A DNA stretch of 64,000 nucleotides from Priestia koreensis (GCF_001274935.1 NZ_LILC01000023.1:248001-312000); one strand, 5' to 3'. Positions 1 to 9,593 are shown, counted from the stretch's first letter. Notes: a model not told the origin generated them from the sequence alone. Made by a program: numbers and translations.

Positions 1-188
1 TCTTTCTTTCCGTTTACTCACATCCTCCATAGTACCTCGAAACGTTTGTTTGCTCAAATGGAAAGTGCTTTGTTTGCATGATTTTTATTTTTTTAGTAGA
101 ATAGACAACTGTGTGAAATGAACGGATATATATTGCCCTCTCTTATGCAAACGATAAATCGCCACCATATGAAAGGAGACTGATCGCT

Positions 189-713
189 ATGGCTATGATA
201 AAATCAGCTTTTGAAGAAGATGTTCGTGAACCTGAAGAAATTAAAGAGGAATTTGAAAAACTAGAATTCCAGCTTTTTCGTATGCAAGAAAACATGAAGG
301 AAATCGCAAAAGACGCAGAAATTGTTGGAATTGATCAAACAAAGGATGACAAATGGGTCATTGTTTCTGCGGTTGATGACGGAAACATTTGTAAGCTTAT
401 GGTGAATGACTGTGAGCGTGCTTATAGAGGTACATGGGACTTTTCCATCTTGGCACAATATAAAGAAGAAGATACGATTCATATCGGCGATATTAAAGGC
501 CCTGCTAATCAAGGGTACGGATCGATTTGCATGAACTTCTTAAAAGAAATTGCTCGAGATAAAAACATTCCCTTTATTACAGGTGATATTGCCAAACGAG
601 ATTGGGATCACGTCGAGCGCCTCGTTCATTTTTATTCCAAACATGACTTCAACGTAACGGTTGATTACGATGAAAAAAGCGGTGAAATTGAGTGGAATGA
701 CGGAAACGCCTGA
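189..713 (+). CDS. GNAT-like hypothetical protein
   Basis: A 174-residue cytosolic protein that I cannot assign to a named family with certainty. The N-terminal 45 residues are charged and helical. The C-terminal half (about residues 108-160) resembles a GNAT acetyltransferase core: a GYGS turn followed by an amphipathic helix, then a strand and a FYSKHDF segment like the usual end of the fold. The start is set by GAAAGGAG eight bases before the ATG. It stands alone, convergent with the LOV-GGDEF-EAL gene, with which it shares a terminator. Substrate unknown. Confidence 0.75.
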   Translation: MAMIKSAFEEDVREPEEIKEEFEKLEFQLFRMQENMKEIAKDAEIVGIDQTKDDKWVIVSAVDDGNICKLMVNDCERAYRGTWDFSILAQYKEEDTIHIGDIKGPANQGYGSICMNFLKEIARDKNIPFITGDIAKRDWDHVERLVHFYSKHDFNVTVDYDEKSGEIEWNDGNA

Positions 714-714
714 T

Positions 715-748
715 AAAAAAAGAGAAGCAACCTCGCTTCTCTTTTTTT
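715..748. terminator. Bidirectional Rho-independent terminator
   Basis: A perfect 14-bp stem (715-728 with 735-748) has a GAGAAGC core flanked by A7 and T7, and a six-base loop. It can terminate both convergent genes and overlaps the stop codon of the minus-strand gene. Confidence 0.85.
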
Positions 749-2813
749 ACGTCTTCAGGAGATTATCTATCTCAGCTGCTGATATTGGCTTCCCGTAGTA
801 ATATCCTTGTGCTTCTATACATCCACATTGAATAAGAACGTGTTGCTCTTCAGTCGTTTCAACCCCTTCTGCGACAATCGTTAATCCTAAATTCACTGCT
901 AGTTGGATAATAGAGCGCACGATAGACAAATTCCCGCTGTTGCTGTTGATGTCGGAAATAAACGATCGATCAATCTTCAGGCCTGAAAGCGGCAGTTGCT
1001 GAAGATAGCGTAGAGACGAATATCCCGTACCAAAATCATCAATATAAAGAGAGACTCCCATCGTTTGAAGCTCTTTTAAAATCGGAATTAATTTCTGAAT
1101 ATCCGTCATAGCAATTCTTTCGGTTACTTCAAGCTCCAGCCAGCTCGCTTTAATGCCAGACCGCTGTAAAATCGACTGAAAGACCTCTAAAAAATTGGAA
1201 CGAAAAAATTGGGTAGCGGAAATATTGACCGCTATTTTACGCAGGTCATATCCTCTATCTAGCCATGCTTTTTGATCCCTACATACTTGTTCTAGCACTA
1301 AGTGTTCAATTTCAATGATTTTGCCGTGCCGTTCGGCCAGTGGTATAAATCGGTCAGGTGAGATGATCCCCTTTTCTGGATGAATCCATCTTACGAGCGC
1401 TTCAAAACCAATAATTTTCCGTGTGATCATGTTCACTTTTGGTTGATAATAGACGACAAACTCCTGATTAATGATGGCATTGTGAAGATCTCGAACAAGT
1501 GAGAAGTTTTCAGCTGCGATTACCCCATGCTGTCGCTGAAAAAACGCATACTTTTCATTATCCTTTCTCTTAGCCATGTACATGGCAATGTCCGCATTTT
1601 TCAAAAGCTCTCCTATTTCTCCTCCGTCCATCGGAAATACGCTTACCCCAACGCTTGATGATCCGTAGTACTCCTTCTCATCAAGTAAAAAGGGTGATTC
1701 TGTTTCCCGAAATATGCATTGAAGCAGCTCAAGAACATGTGCCTCAGACTCAAACTCTCCTACCATGACAAATTCATCTCCGCCAAAACGCGCCAGTTCA
1801 TAGTGTCCTGCCGTGCACTGCTGAAGCCTCTTTGTTAACTCTTTTAAAATAAAATCGCCCATTTCGTGACCAAAGTGATCGTTAATTAATTTAAAATGAT
1901 CCACGTCTAGCAGCAAAACGAAAATTTTTGTGTTCCTCTCCTTTGCTTCCCCGATCAGTTCGCTCCCAATTTTTTTGAAATAATCTAAGTTTGGAAGACC
2001 TGTGAGCTGATCATAATACACGAGTTGTTGAATACTTTGCTGCTTTTGCGATTTTTCAACGGCATTTTTTACGCCAGAAGAAAGGAGCTCTAAAAAGGCG
2101 TGATCTGCATCTGTTGGCATGTAGGAGGAATCAAAATGAAACATGACTGAAATTAACGAGGAGACAGAACGTATCGTATTTAGTATGACATTCTGTGGGT
2201 TTTGAGAGGAAAGGAGGGGCTCTAATCCAGCTTCATCTTCTCCTACTGTTGTCAACGAGAGAGGCGTGTGGTCATCTTCTACAGCAATGATACACTCTCC
2301 GCAGTCGTGCAAAAATAAGTTGGCGACCTCCTTAATGCAAATCAAGCCTTCTTTTAACGACATCCCCGCTTCAATTTCCCTTAACACCTTGTTTTGCACC
2401 TCAACCATCATCTCAGTTTGCTTTCGTTTCGTAATATCGTGTTGAATAGCAATAATGTACAAGGGGTGCCCCTGGTCATTTAAAATGGGATTAATAAACA
2501 ATTCGTTCCAAAAAACTGATCCATCTTTTTTATAATTTAGCACTTCAAATATACCGGAATGCTGTTCAGCGATAGCTTGTTTGATCTGAGCTCTTACGCG
2601 TGAATTTGTTTTTCTCCCCTGAAGAAGTCGACAATTCTGATAAAGATACTCGTTTCTTTCATAGCCTGTAAGCTCTTCGAAGCACTGATTGGCAAAAATG
2701 ATGGGGTTGTCTGGCAAGGAGGGGTCTGTAATCACAAAACTTGTATGAAAGCTTTTTGAAATCTGTTTTAATACATTTAATACCGTTCGTTTTGACTCCC
2801 TGTCTCTCCTCAT
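747..2813 (-). CDS. LOV-GGDEF-EAL blue-light-type cyclic-di-GMP protein
   Basis: A 688-residue cytosolic sensor. Residues 25-130 are a PAS domain of the LOV type: YQNCRLLQG with the photoactive cysteine at Cys61, plus Asn93, Asn103 and Gln124 at the flavin-contact positions. Residues 140-260 look like a GAF-type or helical linker. GGDEF is intact at 344-348 and should make cyclic-di-GMP, but the RxxD inhibitory site upstream is absent. EAL (471-473) keeps the phosphodiesterase residues: NIS, VTE, DDFGTG, LKID, EGVE and QGY. The net direction of activity cannot be read from sequence. In known LOV proteins light forms a flavin-cysteine adduct; light control here is inferred. RBS GGGAGG precedes the ATG. 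Confidence 0.9.
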   Translation of the reverse strand: MRRDRESKRTVLNVLKQISKSFHTSFVITDPSLPDNPIIFANQCFEELTGYERNEYLYQNCRLLQGRKTNSRVRAQIKQAIAEQHSGIFEVLNYKKDGSVFWNELFINPILNDQGHPLYIIAIQHDITKRKQTEMMVEVQNKVLREIEAGMSLKEGLICIKEVANLFLHDCGECIIAVEDDHTPLSLTTVGEDEAGLEPLLSSQNPQNVILNTIRSVSSLISVMFHFDSSYMPTDADHAFLELLSSGVKNAVEKSQKQQSIQQLVYYDQLTGLPNLDYFKKIGSELIGEAKERNTKIFVLLLDVDHFKLINDHFGHEMGDFILKELTKRLQQCTAGHYELARFGGDEFVMVGEFESEAHVLELLQCIFRETESPFLLDEKEYYGSSSVGVSVFPMDGGEIGELLKNADIAMYMAKRKDNEKYAFFQRQHGVIAAENFSLVRDLHNAIINQEFVVYYQPKVNMITRKIIGFEALVRWIHPEKGIISPDRFIPLAERHGKIIEIEHLVLEQVCRDQKAWLDRGYDLRKIAVNISATQFFRSNFLEVFQSILQRSGIKASWLELEVTERIAMTDIQKLIPILKELQTMGVSLYIDDFGTGYSSLRYLQQLPLSGLKIDRSFISDINSNSGNLSIVRSIIQLAVNLGLTIVAEGVETTEEQHVLIQCGCIEAQGYYYGKPISAAEIDNLLKT

Positions 2814-2918
2814 AACTTCCCTCCCTTTAATCCACTGTTGTAACTACATCATATGAATTCCACATGGCATGCTCACTGCTCTTGACCTAGTGTCGCCGAG
2901 GAAATTTTTCAAAGTAAA

Positions 2919-2946
2919 AGCCACTACGCTTAAAAACGTAATGGCT
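2919..2946 (-). terminator. Terminator of the C45 acyltransferase-like gene
   Basis: Arms 2919-2928 and 2937-2946 form a 10-bp stem with one mismatch, followed on the minus strand by a short U-rich stretch. It overlaps the last codons of the gene. Confidence 0.6.
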
Positions 2947-3985
2947 CTTCGAATGGAAACGTTTCATCTGTTGCAAACGTTCCTTTTATTTTTTTGACAA
3001 GAAATGGCGAATCATTCAGCCAGTTTGAAAAAGATAGAGACAATGGCTTTGCATTTCTCCCTGCTCCAATGAGTACTTGCAGCGTTTCGGGAACATAGAC
3101 AACCGTATGAAGCGTCCCCGCTGAATTTTTGTAGTCTTCCTTAAAAATCCCGTACTCTTTTTGATTGAATCGCTCATACGCTTCATATGGAGTAAGTGAA
3201 CGTCCAATCTGTTCGTCAATATGAGCCATCCGCTCTTTAGACTCTACGAGATGATGACGATTTTCCTCTGTCATGTAATCAAAATGATTGGCACACCCTA
3301 AAGCAGCTCCCCTCGTCACGTGTACTCCTCGTCCCGAAGCCTCCACAATCGCGCCTTTCCCTTCTCGATCGTACACGGAATAATTGAATGCTTGACGATG
3401 AGGGACACGTGAGATAACATCAATGGCTTCCTCTGTGGTTGCACACGTATCGAGAACAAAACGTGCAATGGCACAGCAAATAAATCCGTCTGTTTGACGA
3501 CGTCTGTTCACGAAATGATAGCCAATTACGAGCCCCTTTTCATTCATTCCGTCCATACGTCCGATCATTCTTGTCCCAAATCCTACGCTTGCATAGCCAT
3601 CTTCAGGCTTCCACAAAAGAAAGCGTCCTTCATAGGTTTTTGGATGATAATCATAATTTCGTGCATAAAATCCATCCTGCATCATTGCAGAGCACCCGGA
3701 TTTTTTCCATTCTGCCTGATAACCACTATATTCATGAACCGTCTCTTCAAGCGTCCATCCTAGCCCATCAGCAAGACCACGTAGCTCGTCCCAAATTCCT
3801 GGCCCGAATCTATCGTAGTAAGCTTTTGCCTCATTCATTTTTGTCTCGTAGCTACGTAAGGAACGCTTCCGTCTCTTCCGGTGATTTTCATAAAGAGGTG
3901 TATCTCGATGATGGGTTCCTTCAAGGAGGCCAAGGTCATAATAACTCCCTTTTCCTTGTATTACATCAATTTGGATTTCTTTCAT
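2930..3985 (-). CDS. C45-family autoproteolytic acyltransferase/hydrolase
   Basis: A 351-residue cytosolic protein of the penicillin acyl-CoA:6-APA acyltransferase-like (peptidase C45, Ntn hydrolase) family. The expected self-cleavage site is Gly97-Cys98 in KKSGCSAMM, which would make Cys98 the N-terminal nucleophile; ARNYDYHP, IGYHFVNRR and GCANHFDYM follow the family pattern. There is no signal peptide. Bacterial members act on acyl amides or small peptides, and the substrate cannot be told from sequence. RBS GGAGAGG lies before the ATG. It is divergent from sqhC across about 110 bp. Confidence 0.8.
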   Translation of the reverse strand: MKEIQIDVIQGKGSYYDLGLLEGTHHRDTPLYENHRKRRKRSLRSYETKMNEAKAYYDRFGPGIWDELRGLADGLGWTLEETVHEYSGYQAEWKKSGCSAMMQDGFYARNYDYHPKTYEGRFLLWKPEDGYASVGFGTRMIGRMDGMNEKGLVIGYHFVNRRRQTDGFICCAIARFVLDTCATTEEAIDVISRVPHRQAFNYSVYDREGKGAIVEASGRGVHVTRGAALGCANHFDYMTEENRHHLVESKERMAHIDEQIGRSLTPYEAYERFNQKEYGIFKEDYKNSAGTLHTVVYVPETLQVLIGAGRNAKPLSLSFSNWLNDSPFLVKKIKGTFATDETFPFEEPLRF

Positions 3986-4096
3986 GTTCTATCCTCTCCT
4001 CCTGCTTTCATTGTCCTCAATCTTTCTCGATGACGCAAATTTCTTGCCTTCATAACCACTTCATTTTTGAATACAGTGTAGAAAGAGGTGAAAGAA

Positions 4097-5950
4097 ATGA
4101 TTTCAACAACAACTGTCCAACAAAATATACAAAAACGAATTGCAGAGCTTCGTAAATGGCAGCAATCAGACGGAACATGGCGGTTTTGCTTTGAAGGCAG
4201 TATAATGACAAATGCATTTGTCATTATACTTTTGCGAACGTTGCAAGTAAAAGAAGAAAAAGTTATTAAGCAGCTAGCTACCTACATACGAAATCGCCAG
4301 CATCCAAACGGCTATTGGAATACAGCTCCTGATGAAAAAGGGCATCTAACTAGCACAGTCTTAGCTTACACCGCTCTTTTATATGCGGGTGATGAACAAG
4401 AATCAGACAAACATATGAAAAAAGCAAAAAAATTCATTGAGCAAAATGGTGGTATCGCGAAGGCTCACTTTATGACTAAGTGGATGTTAGCTGTAAACGG
4501 TCTATACAAATGGCCTTCCTTTTTTTATATTCCCATGAGCTTTCTACTAATCCCTTCTTACGCACCTGTTAACTTTTTTGATTTGAGTGCCTACGCGCGT
4601 ATCCACTTCGTTCCAATGATGATCGCAGCAAACAAAAAGTTTTCCTTGTCCTCTCCACGCATATCATCCTTTTTTCGCACTTACGAAGAAGATGATTGGT
4701 TAGTAGGTGAAGATCGATCTTTTGTTCAGCTTCTTACAAACGAAATGAAAAAAATAGCCGCCCTGCCTGTTTACATTCATGAAAAAGGATATAAAGAAGC
4801 GGAAAACTATATGCTACAGCGAATTGAGCGCGACGGAACGCTGTACAGCTACGTAAGTTCGACTGTTTTTATGATTTATGCGCTCCTAGCACTTGGCTAT
4901 GACAAACGAACGCCTGTTATCCGTCACGCGCTAAAAGGGATTCTCGAGCACGCAAAGTCCTTACAAGAAAATGAGTTGTATATTGAAAATTCAACGTCCA
5001 CTGTATGGGATACATCACTGCTCACTTATGCTTTACAAGAGGCGGGCGTTGAATATCATGATCCAATGATTACGGCTGCAAATCACTATTTGGTCAGAAG
5101 GCAGCACGACGCTTATGGGGATTGGTCCGTGCATAACTCACATATTCCACCTGGAGGTTGGGGATTTTCAGATAGCAATACGTTAAATCCAGACTTAGAC
5201 GATACGTCTGCTGTACTGCGTGCCTTGACACGAACTTCTTCGAAAGGGTCCTTTCTTCTCAACTGGACAAAAGGAAACGCTTGGCTTCTATCGATGCAAA
5301 ATCGCGACGGCGGCTTTGCGGCCTTTGAGAAAAACACGGACTCTAGTGTTCTTACACATTTGCCTCTTGATAATGCAAAAGATGCGGCGACAGACCCTGC
5401 AACAGCGGATTTAACAGGAAGAGTACTAGAGTACTTTGGTACGTTTACAGATATGAAGCAACATCATCCAACTGCAAAACGTGCCGTGCAGTGGTTGCTT
5501 TCACAGCAAGAGAAGAACGGCTCTTGGTATGGAAGATGGGGCACGTGCTATATTTACGGAACGTGGGGAGCTGTGACTGGTCTACGGGCTGTCGGAGTAG
5601 AACCAACACAGAAGTCGATGCAAAGAGCCGCAAGCTGGCTGAAGAGCATTCAGAACGATGACGGAGGATGGGGCGAATCGTGTCAAAGTGCAGAGATGAA
5701 AAAATACATTCCTCTATCATTTAGTACCGTGTCACAAACGGCTTGGGCTCTCGATGCTCTTCTTGCGCTATTACCGAAAGAAGATGAAGCCATACAAAAA
5801 GGCGTTCACTTTCTATTAAAAGACGCACACAAAAAAGAAGCTATTTATTATCCTACAGGTATCGGGCTTCCAGGACAATTCTACATTCGCTATCATAGCT
5901 ATGAGCACATTTATCCACTTCTCGCTCTATCACATTATCAGCGTGCCTAG
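4097..5950 (+). CDS. sqhC: Squalene-hopene/sporulenol-type terpene cyclase
   Basis: A 617-residue class II terpene cyclase. DLDD at 366-369 is the DXDD proton donor, and several QW-type repeats (QDGGF/GSWYGRW/DDGGWGE types) occupy the C-terminal half. The family cyclises squalene or the C35 tetraprenyl-beta-curcumene to pentacyclic lipids at the membrane; Bacillus homologues favour the C35 substrate (sporulenol), which is my preference here. An in-frame GTG at 4088 lies within the AGAGGTGA Shine-Dalgarno itself, so the ATG at 4097 is the better start and gives the family's usual length. The gene carries a 32-bp perfect palindrome near its 5' end. It is monocistronic. Confidence 0.9.
   Translation: MISTTTVQQNIQKRIAELRKWQQSDGTWRFCFEGSIMTNAFVIILLRTLQVKEEKVIKQLATYIRNRQHPNGYWNTAPDEKGHLTSTVLAYTALLYAGDEQESDKHMKKAKKFIEQNGGIAKAHFMTKWMLAVNGLYKWPSFFYIPMSFLLIPSYAPVNFFDLSAYARIHFVPMMIAANKKFSLSSPRISSFFRTYEEDDWLVGEDRSFVQLLTNEMKKIAALPVYIHEKGYKEAENYMLQRIERDGTLYSYVSSTVFMIYALLALGYDKRTPVIRHALKGILEHAKSLQENELYIENSTSTVWDTSLLTYALQEAGVEYHDPMITAANHYLVRRQHDAYGDWSVHNSHIPPGGWGFSDSNTLNPDLDDTSAVLRALTRTSSKGSFLLNWTKGNAWLLSMQNRDGGFAAFEKNTDSSVLTHLPLDNAKDAATDPATADLTGRVLEYFGTFTDMKQHHPTAKRAVQWLLSQQEKNGSWYGRWGTCYIYGTWGAVTGLRAVGVEPTQKSMQRAASWLKSIQNDDGGWGESCQSAEMKKYIPLSFSTVSQTAWALDALLALLPKEDEAIQKGVHFLLKDAHKKEAIYYPTGIGLPGQFYIRYHSYEHIYPLLALSHYQRA
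4199..4230. repeat. 32-bp perfect palindrome inside sqhC
   Basis: Sixteen consecutive complementary pairs with no loop, centred on ATGCAT between 4214 and 4215. It lies within codons for an ordinary conserved stretch of the cyclase, so it is not an insertion that breaks the frame. Confidence 0.9.
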
Positions 5951-6109
5951 TGCCTTTACATGCGCTAGACAAAACGTTTAAAAAGTTTACACGCACGTAA
6001 CGTCTTTCAACCTTATACTAAACATGTACTTATTTTGACTTGCTTTATCGTCTCTACACAAAGCGAGCTCCATAAGACTCCTTTACGTTTCGTAGCAACC
6101 CCTTTTGAA

Positions 6110-6140
6110 CCTAGATGAGTAGCTTCATCTAGGCTTTTTT
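6110..6140 (+). terminator. Terminator downstream of sqhC
   Basis: A 9-bp perfect stem (6110-6118 with 6125-6133) is followed by CTTTTTT. It sits 160 bp after the sqhC stop; the stretch between holds no gene or other feature that I can see. Confidence 0.75.
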
Positions 6141-6145
6141 ATCGC

Positions 6146-6181
6146 AAAAAAACTGATCCACCTAAACAGGCAGACCAGTTT
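6146..6181 (-). terminator. Terminator of the VWA/AAA+ operon
   Basis: On the minus strand AAACTGGTC pairs imperfectly with GATCAGTTT and a T-run follows. It is just downstream of the stop at 6184. Confidence 0.5.
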
Positions 6182-6183
6182 CG

Positions 6184-8100
6184 TTAAATACTTTTATGAA
6201 GAAGCTTTTTCAGTAATGGAAACAACACGTCTGGCAATTCTTCAATGTTTGGCACAAGAATGCTATAGCGTCCATACATATTCTGAATCGTTTTTTGCTG
6301 TGCCTCATCGATTTCTCCGTTGGATAAAAACACGTTAATAACTTCAATGCCTCTCTTACGTGCTTCAAGAACGGCTTCATGTGTATCAATAATACCGTTT
6401 TGCTCATAGCCATTTGCTGCCGGCTCTCCGTCTGAAAAGACGAGTAAAAACTTTTGTTCCTCCGAGCGCTGTAGCAATCGTTTTGTCATATGACGAATCG
6501 CGTATCCATCACGATTATCCTCTTCTGGCTCTAGCTGCATAATTTCAGGCCCGCTTGAACGCTTTAAAGACGACGTGAAATCGATCACGGTATTAAAATA
6601 GTTCGGCTGACTTGTTTCCGTTGCATCGTTCGTATCCTCCCAAAATCCAACGATTTGATGAGGAACTTGAACCGATTTTAACGCTTCATGAAACAGCGTA
6701 ATGCCTAGCTTCGTTTCGTTCATTTTATCAAACATGGATGCCGAGCAATCCACAAGCAGTGAAAAAACGGCATCAATCTTCGAAGAAGGCTGATTCTTCT
6801 TTAAAAATAGGCGCGGATTGTCATCTGTCCATAATCGAAGCAGCTTTTTATTTAAACGACCAAACTGCAAATCGGTTCTCGGTAGAATTTTTTTATGTTC
6901 GAGCGTTTTTTCAATCATTTGCTTTAGCTTTTTCTGATAAAGACTAATGCTCTTTTTATTTTCTTCATATGCTCTAACTTGTTCGTACGTAGAAGGAATT
7001 GGATCTTTAAAGACGGGAAAAGCAAACCGGTTTTCTCGTCCAAATTCGTTGTCTTTACCTGACTTCTCCTCGCCTTTTCTAGATTCCATGGCCTCAAGCT
7101 TAGAATAATCGTTTCTTGACGTTTGCTGTGATGACCCTTGTATCATGCCTAGTGCCTGATCACCATCATCACCTTCACGAACGCCCTCACCCATTAGATC
7201 CGTTTTTGATCCTTGTTCGAGATCAAATTGCAAGAAGCTTTTTGTCGCTTCACTTGTCTCCTGGTGCCATGTTGGCATCGTTTCATCATGGATATCCTCG
7301 TCACCGTCTTTATCCGTTTCTAATACATCATCATTCGCAAGCTTTGGTTTGCGCTTCAAGTCGTCCATTGTCAGGCCTTGCTCAAGTTGTTCATAGTCAA
7401 GCTCTGCTAAATGGAAATAATGATTGAGCATGTCTTTTTCAACGATATCCTCTAGTACATCCATAACCTCTAGACAAATGGTTGCAATCTCGCTCGTTGA
7501 CTTTGCTTCATACGCTTTTGAAATTTCACTTCGGATGAACGGCGTAGCAAGATCTAGAGACTCGGTGATCGATGGAATTTCCTCAAACGGATTTTCCGTT
7601 GTGAGCATTAAATAACACGCACTGAAAAAGGCATCCGTGTATACACCTTTGACGAGGTTCACGTTCATTTGACTCTCAAAATATTTACGATAAACGGCTC
7701 GTCTCGTTCCAAACGTTTTTTTCGTACCAGGTCGCTCGTGCTTACACAGCTCCTCGAGACGAATATCTTCTAAAAGCATAAACAACTGCTTTGCAAAACT
7801 TCGATTCTCCATTTTACGAATAGCCGTCACAAATGCACGAACTACCTGAAAGTCCGTGTGCTTTGCTGTGCCTATGCTACGCAAAAAGACGTCACTTTTC
7901 AACCCGTTTACCATATCCATACGGGGACGGTTATCCCAAAAATGACTTAAGTAAATCTTTTTTTGTAGTGGATCGTAGTACGAAGAAACGCGATATTCAA
8001 TCTCCATTTCTTCATCCTTGGTTAAGGTTTTTGTTAAATCTGCTAACTCCATAAACAAGAAGGAATCAACATTTTTATCATTAAATTTAATAAACTTCAT
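6184..8100 (-). CDS. yojO: VWA-domain protein, YojO/NorD-like
   Basis: A 638-residue cytosolic protein. Residues 445-630 form a von Willebrand A domain with MIDAS motif DCSAS (Asp451, Ser453, Ser455) and a later FSDGEPA segment. The N-terminal 240 residues are helical and the middle (about 250-360) is acidic and low complexity. With the MoxR-type ATPase 11 bp upstream it matches the B. subtilis yojN-yojO pair and NorQ/NorD or CbbQ/CbbO systems, where the AAA+ ring and VWA partner remodel or insert cofactors into a target enzyme. No target enzyme is encoded nearby, so the client is unknown. Confidence 0.85.
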   Translation of the reverse strand: MKFIKFNDKNVDSFLFMELADLTKTLTKDEEMEIEYRVSSYYDPLQKKIYLSHFWDNRPRMDMVNGLKSDVFLRSIGTAKHTDFQVVRAFVTAIRKMENRSFAKQLFMLLEDIRLEELCKHERPGTKKTFGTRRAVYRKYFESQMNVNLVKGVYTDAFFSACYLMLTTENPFEEIPSITESLDLATPFIRSEISKAYEAKSTSEIATICLEVMDVLEDIVEKDMLNHYFHLAELDYEQLEQGLTMDDLKRKPKLANDDVLETDKDGDEDIHDETMPTWHQETSEATKSFLQFDLEQGSKTDLMGEGVREGDDGDQALGMIQGSSQQTSRNDYSKLEAMESRKGEEKSGKDNEFGRENRFAFPVFKDPIPSTYEQVRAYEENKKSISLYQKKLKQMIEKTLEHKKILPRTDLQFGRLNKKLLRLWTDDNPRLFLKKNQPSSKIDAVFSLLVDCSASMFDKMNETKLGITLFHEALKSVQVPHQIVGFWEDTNDATETSQPNYFNTVIDFTSSLKRSSGPEIMQLEPEEDNRDGYAIRHMTKRLLQRSEEQKFLLVFSDGEPAANGYEQNGIIDTHEAVLEARKRGIEVINVFLSNGEIDEAQQKTIQNMYGRYSILVPNIEELPDVLFPLLKKLLHKSI

Positions 8101-8111
8101 GTGAGTACACC

Positions 8112-8999
8112 TTACTCAAAAATCGTTTCAGCAATATTTTGAACAGCCGCTTTCTCGCGATCATCCTCTAGCTTCTCAATAATGCCTCGTTGAATGGCAC
8201 GTAGCGGTGGCAGGTACACAGCTAAATCACACGTATCCAACAAAGCACGTACAGATGCTGCCTCTTCTGATACTTGACCATTACGAACTTGTGTAATTAA
8301 GTCCGCAGACAATGACACAAATTTTGCAATCAGCTTCTGATCTTCTAGCTGTGACTGTACTATTAATACTTCTGTTAACGCCTCACTTTGTACATAAGGT
8401 ACGTCAATAACGACAAAGCGGTTTTTTAGTGCTTCATTTAATGGAACTGTCCCCACGTACCCTTCATTAATAGCTGCAATGACACCAAATCCAGATTGAG
8501 CTTTTACAACCTCTCCTGTGAACGGGTTCGTAATCATTTTACGATAGTCAAGTACTCCATTTAGAACAGGAAGCGTTTCAGGCTTTGCCATATTAATTTC
8601 ATCAATGTATAGAAGGTGACCTTTATTCATCGCTTGAATAACCGGTCCAGCCACGAATTCAATGGATGTTTTTCCGTTCAAATCTTGAATCGTTTTGAAT
8701 CCTAGCAATGCCTCTGCATCTAGATCAACCGAGCAGTTAATGCTATGCATAGGCTGTGCAAAGATAGCGGATAACGTTTCAGCTAGCTTCGTTTTCCCTG
8801 ATCCTGTTGGACCTTTCAAAAGAACGTTTTTCCCTAACGATAACGCAATAACAGCATCTATTAAGATGGACTCATCTGATGGCGTGTAGCCACCTTGTCC
8901 GACTAAAAGCTGATCCTCAGTAGAACTAGTTTGCTTACGTTGTTCAATTAACTCTCTAATTTTTTGCGGAAATTGTAGTGTAGTATAATCAAATGACAT
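8112..8999 (-). CDS. yojN: MoxR/NorQ-type AAA+ ATPase, YojN-like
   Basis: A 295-residue ATPase. Walker A is GPTGSGKT at 63-70, Walker B is LLYIDEIN near 129-136, and the sensor region AAINEGYVG follows. MoxR-family ATPases work as ring chaperones with a VWA partner, and the VWA gene follows directly (11-bp gap), forming a two-gene operon. RBS AAAGGA lies before the ATG. Divergent genes are absent; the upstream neighbour is the KOW protein in the same direction with its own terminator between. Confidence 0.88.
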   Translation of the reverse strand: MSFDYTTLQFPQKIRELIEQRKQTSSTEDQLLVGQGGYTPSDESILIDAVIALSLGKNVLLKGPTGSGKTKLAETLSAIFAQPMHSINCSVDLDAEALLGFKTIQDLNGKTSIEFVAGPVIQAMNKGHLLYIDEINMAKPETLPVLNGVLDYRKMITNPFTGEVVKAQSGFGVIAAINEGYVGTVPLNEALKNRFVVIDVPYVQSEALTEVLIVQSQLEDQKLIAKFVSLSADLITQVRNGQVSEEAASVRALLDTCDLAVYLPPLRAIQRGIIEKLEDDREKAAVQNIAETIFE

Positions 9000-9101
9000 A
9001 TATGAATTCCTTTCTCTCTTTAAAAACTTACTTTCATCCCTACATTTTACTAAAAAAACGTCTCCTTCTCAATGAAGAGACCCTTTACTCTATGAAGAAA
9101 G

Positions 9102-9146
9102 CAAAAGCGAGGCCAAAATGAACTGTCGCTTTTGGCCTCGCTTTTG
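9102..9146. terminator. Strong 17-bp hairpin terminator
   Basis: Perfect arms 9102-9118 and 9130-9146 enclose an 11-base loop. It follows the KOW-protein gene on the minus strand and separates it from yojN. Confidence 0.8.
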
Positions 9147-9158
9147 TATGTCATAAAC

Positions 9159-9389
9159 TTATTCTTTGATAACTTTATAATTGCGGTGATTAACAACCGT
9201 ACGAATAGGTTCATTTGTTTCAGAGTCAATACCTAGGTCCACAAGCACAGAGTTATCGCGAACGATAAACACCTCTCCTTTTCGTCCCTTCCATTGACCT
9301 TTTTTTACTTCAATCTTACTTCCTTCTTTTACATTGTTCGCTTTTTCATTCGTAGCGTCTTGATCATTCACAAATTCATCAGCCATCAT
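9159..9389 (-). CDS. KOW-motif small protein (DUF2187, YkvS-like)
   Basis: A 76-residue protein with a charged N-terminus and a KOW-like core: EGSKIEVKKGQWKGRKGEV at about residues 22-40, followed by strands ending in NHRNYKVIKE. KOW folds usually bind RNA or ribosomal/transcription proteins. It resembles the DUF2187/YkvS family. The start has two consecutive ATGs after AAAGGAGG; the first is taken. Monocistronic. Confidence 0.75.
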   Translation of the reverse strand: MMADEFVNDQDATNEKANNVKEGSKIEVKKGQWKGRKGEVFIVRDNSVLVDLGIDSETNEPIRTVVNHRNYKVIKE

Positions 9390-9593
9390 ACTTCCTCCTT
9401 TTGCTGTTAGTTTCCCAATTTCATCCGAATTTAAAACTAATTGTCCACCTATCTTCTAAATACGGCGTTTTTGCATTATGGAACTGATTAGATCCATCTT
9501 TTTATCAATTATTTAGAACATGGATTTATTAGACTCATTCTAACTAATTTGAGCCTTTTATGTAAAGAAAAAACGGTCATTTCGGTAAAATTC

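Noticed and set aside
1..30. Possible divergent minus-strand gene start at the left edge (ATG at 30 or GTG at 21, with GGAGG)
   Set aside because: Only 7-10 codons are visible, and both candidate starts are too close to the purine-rich stretches to be convincing.
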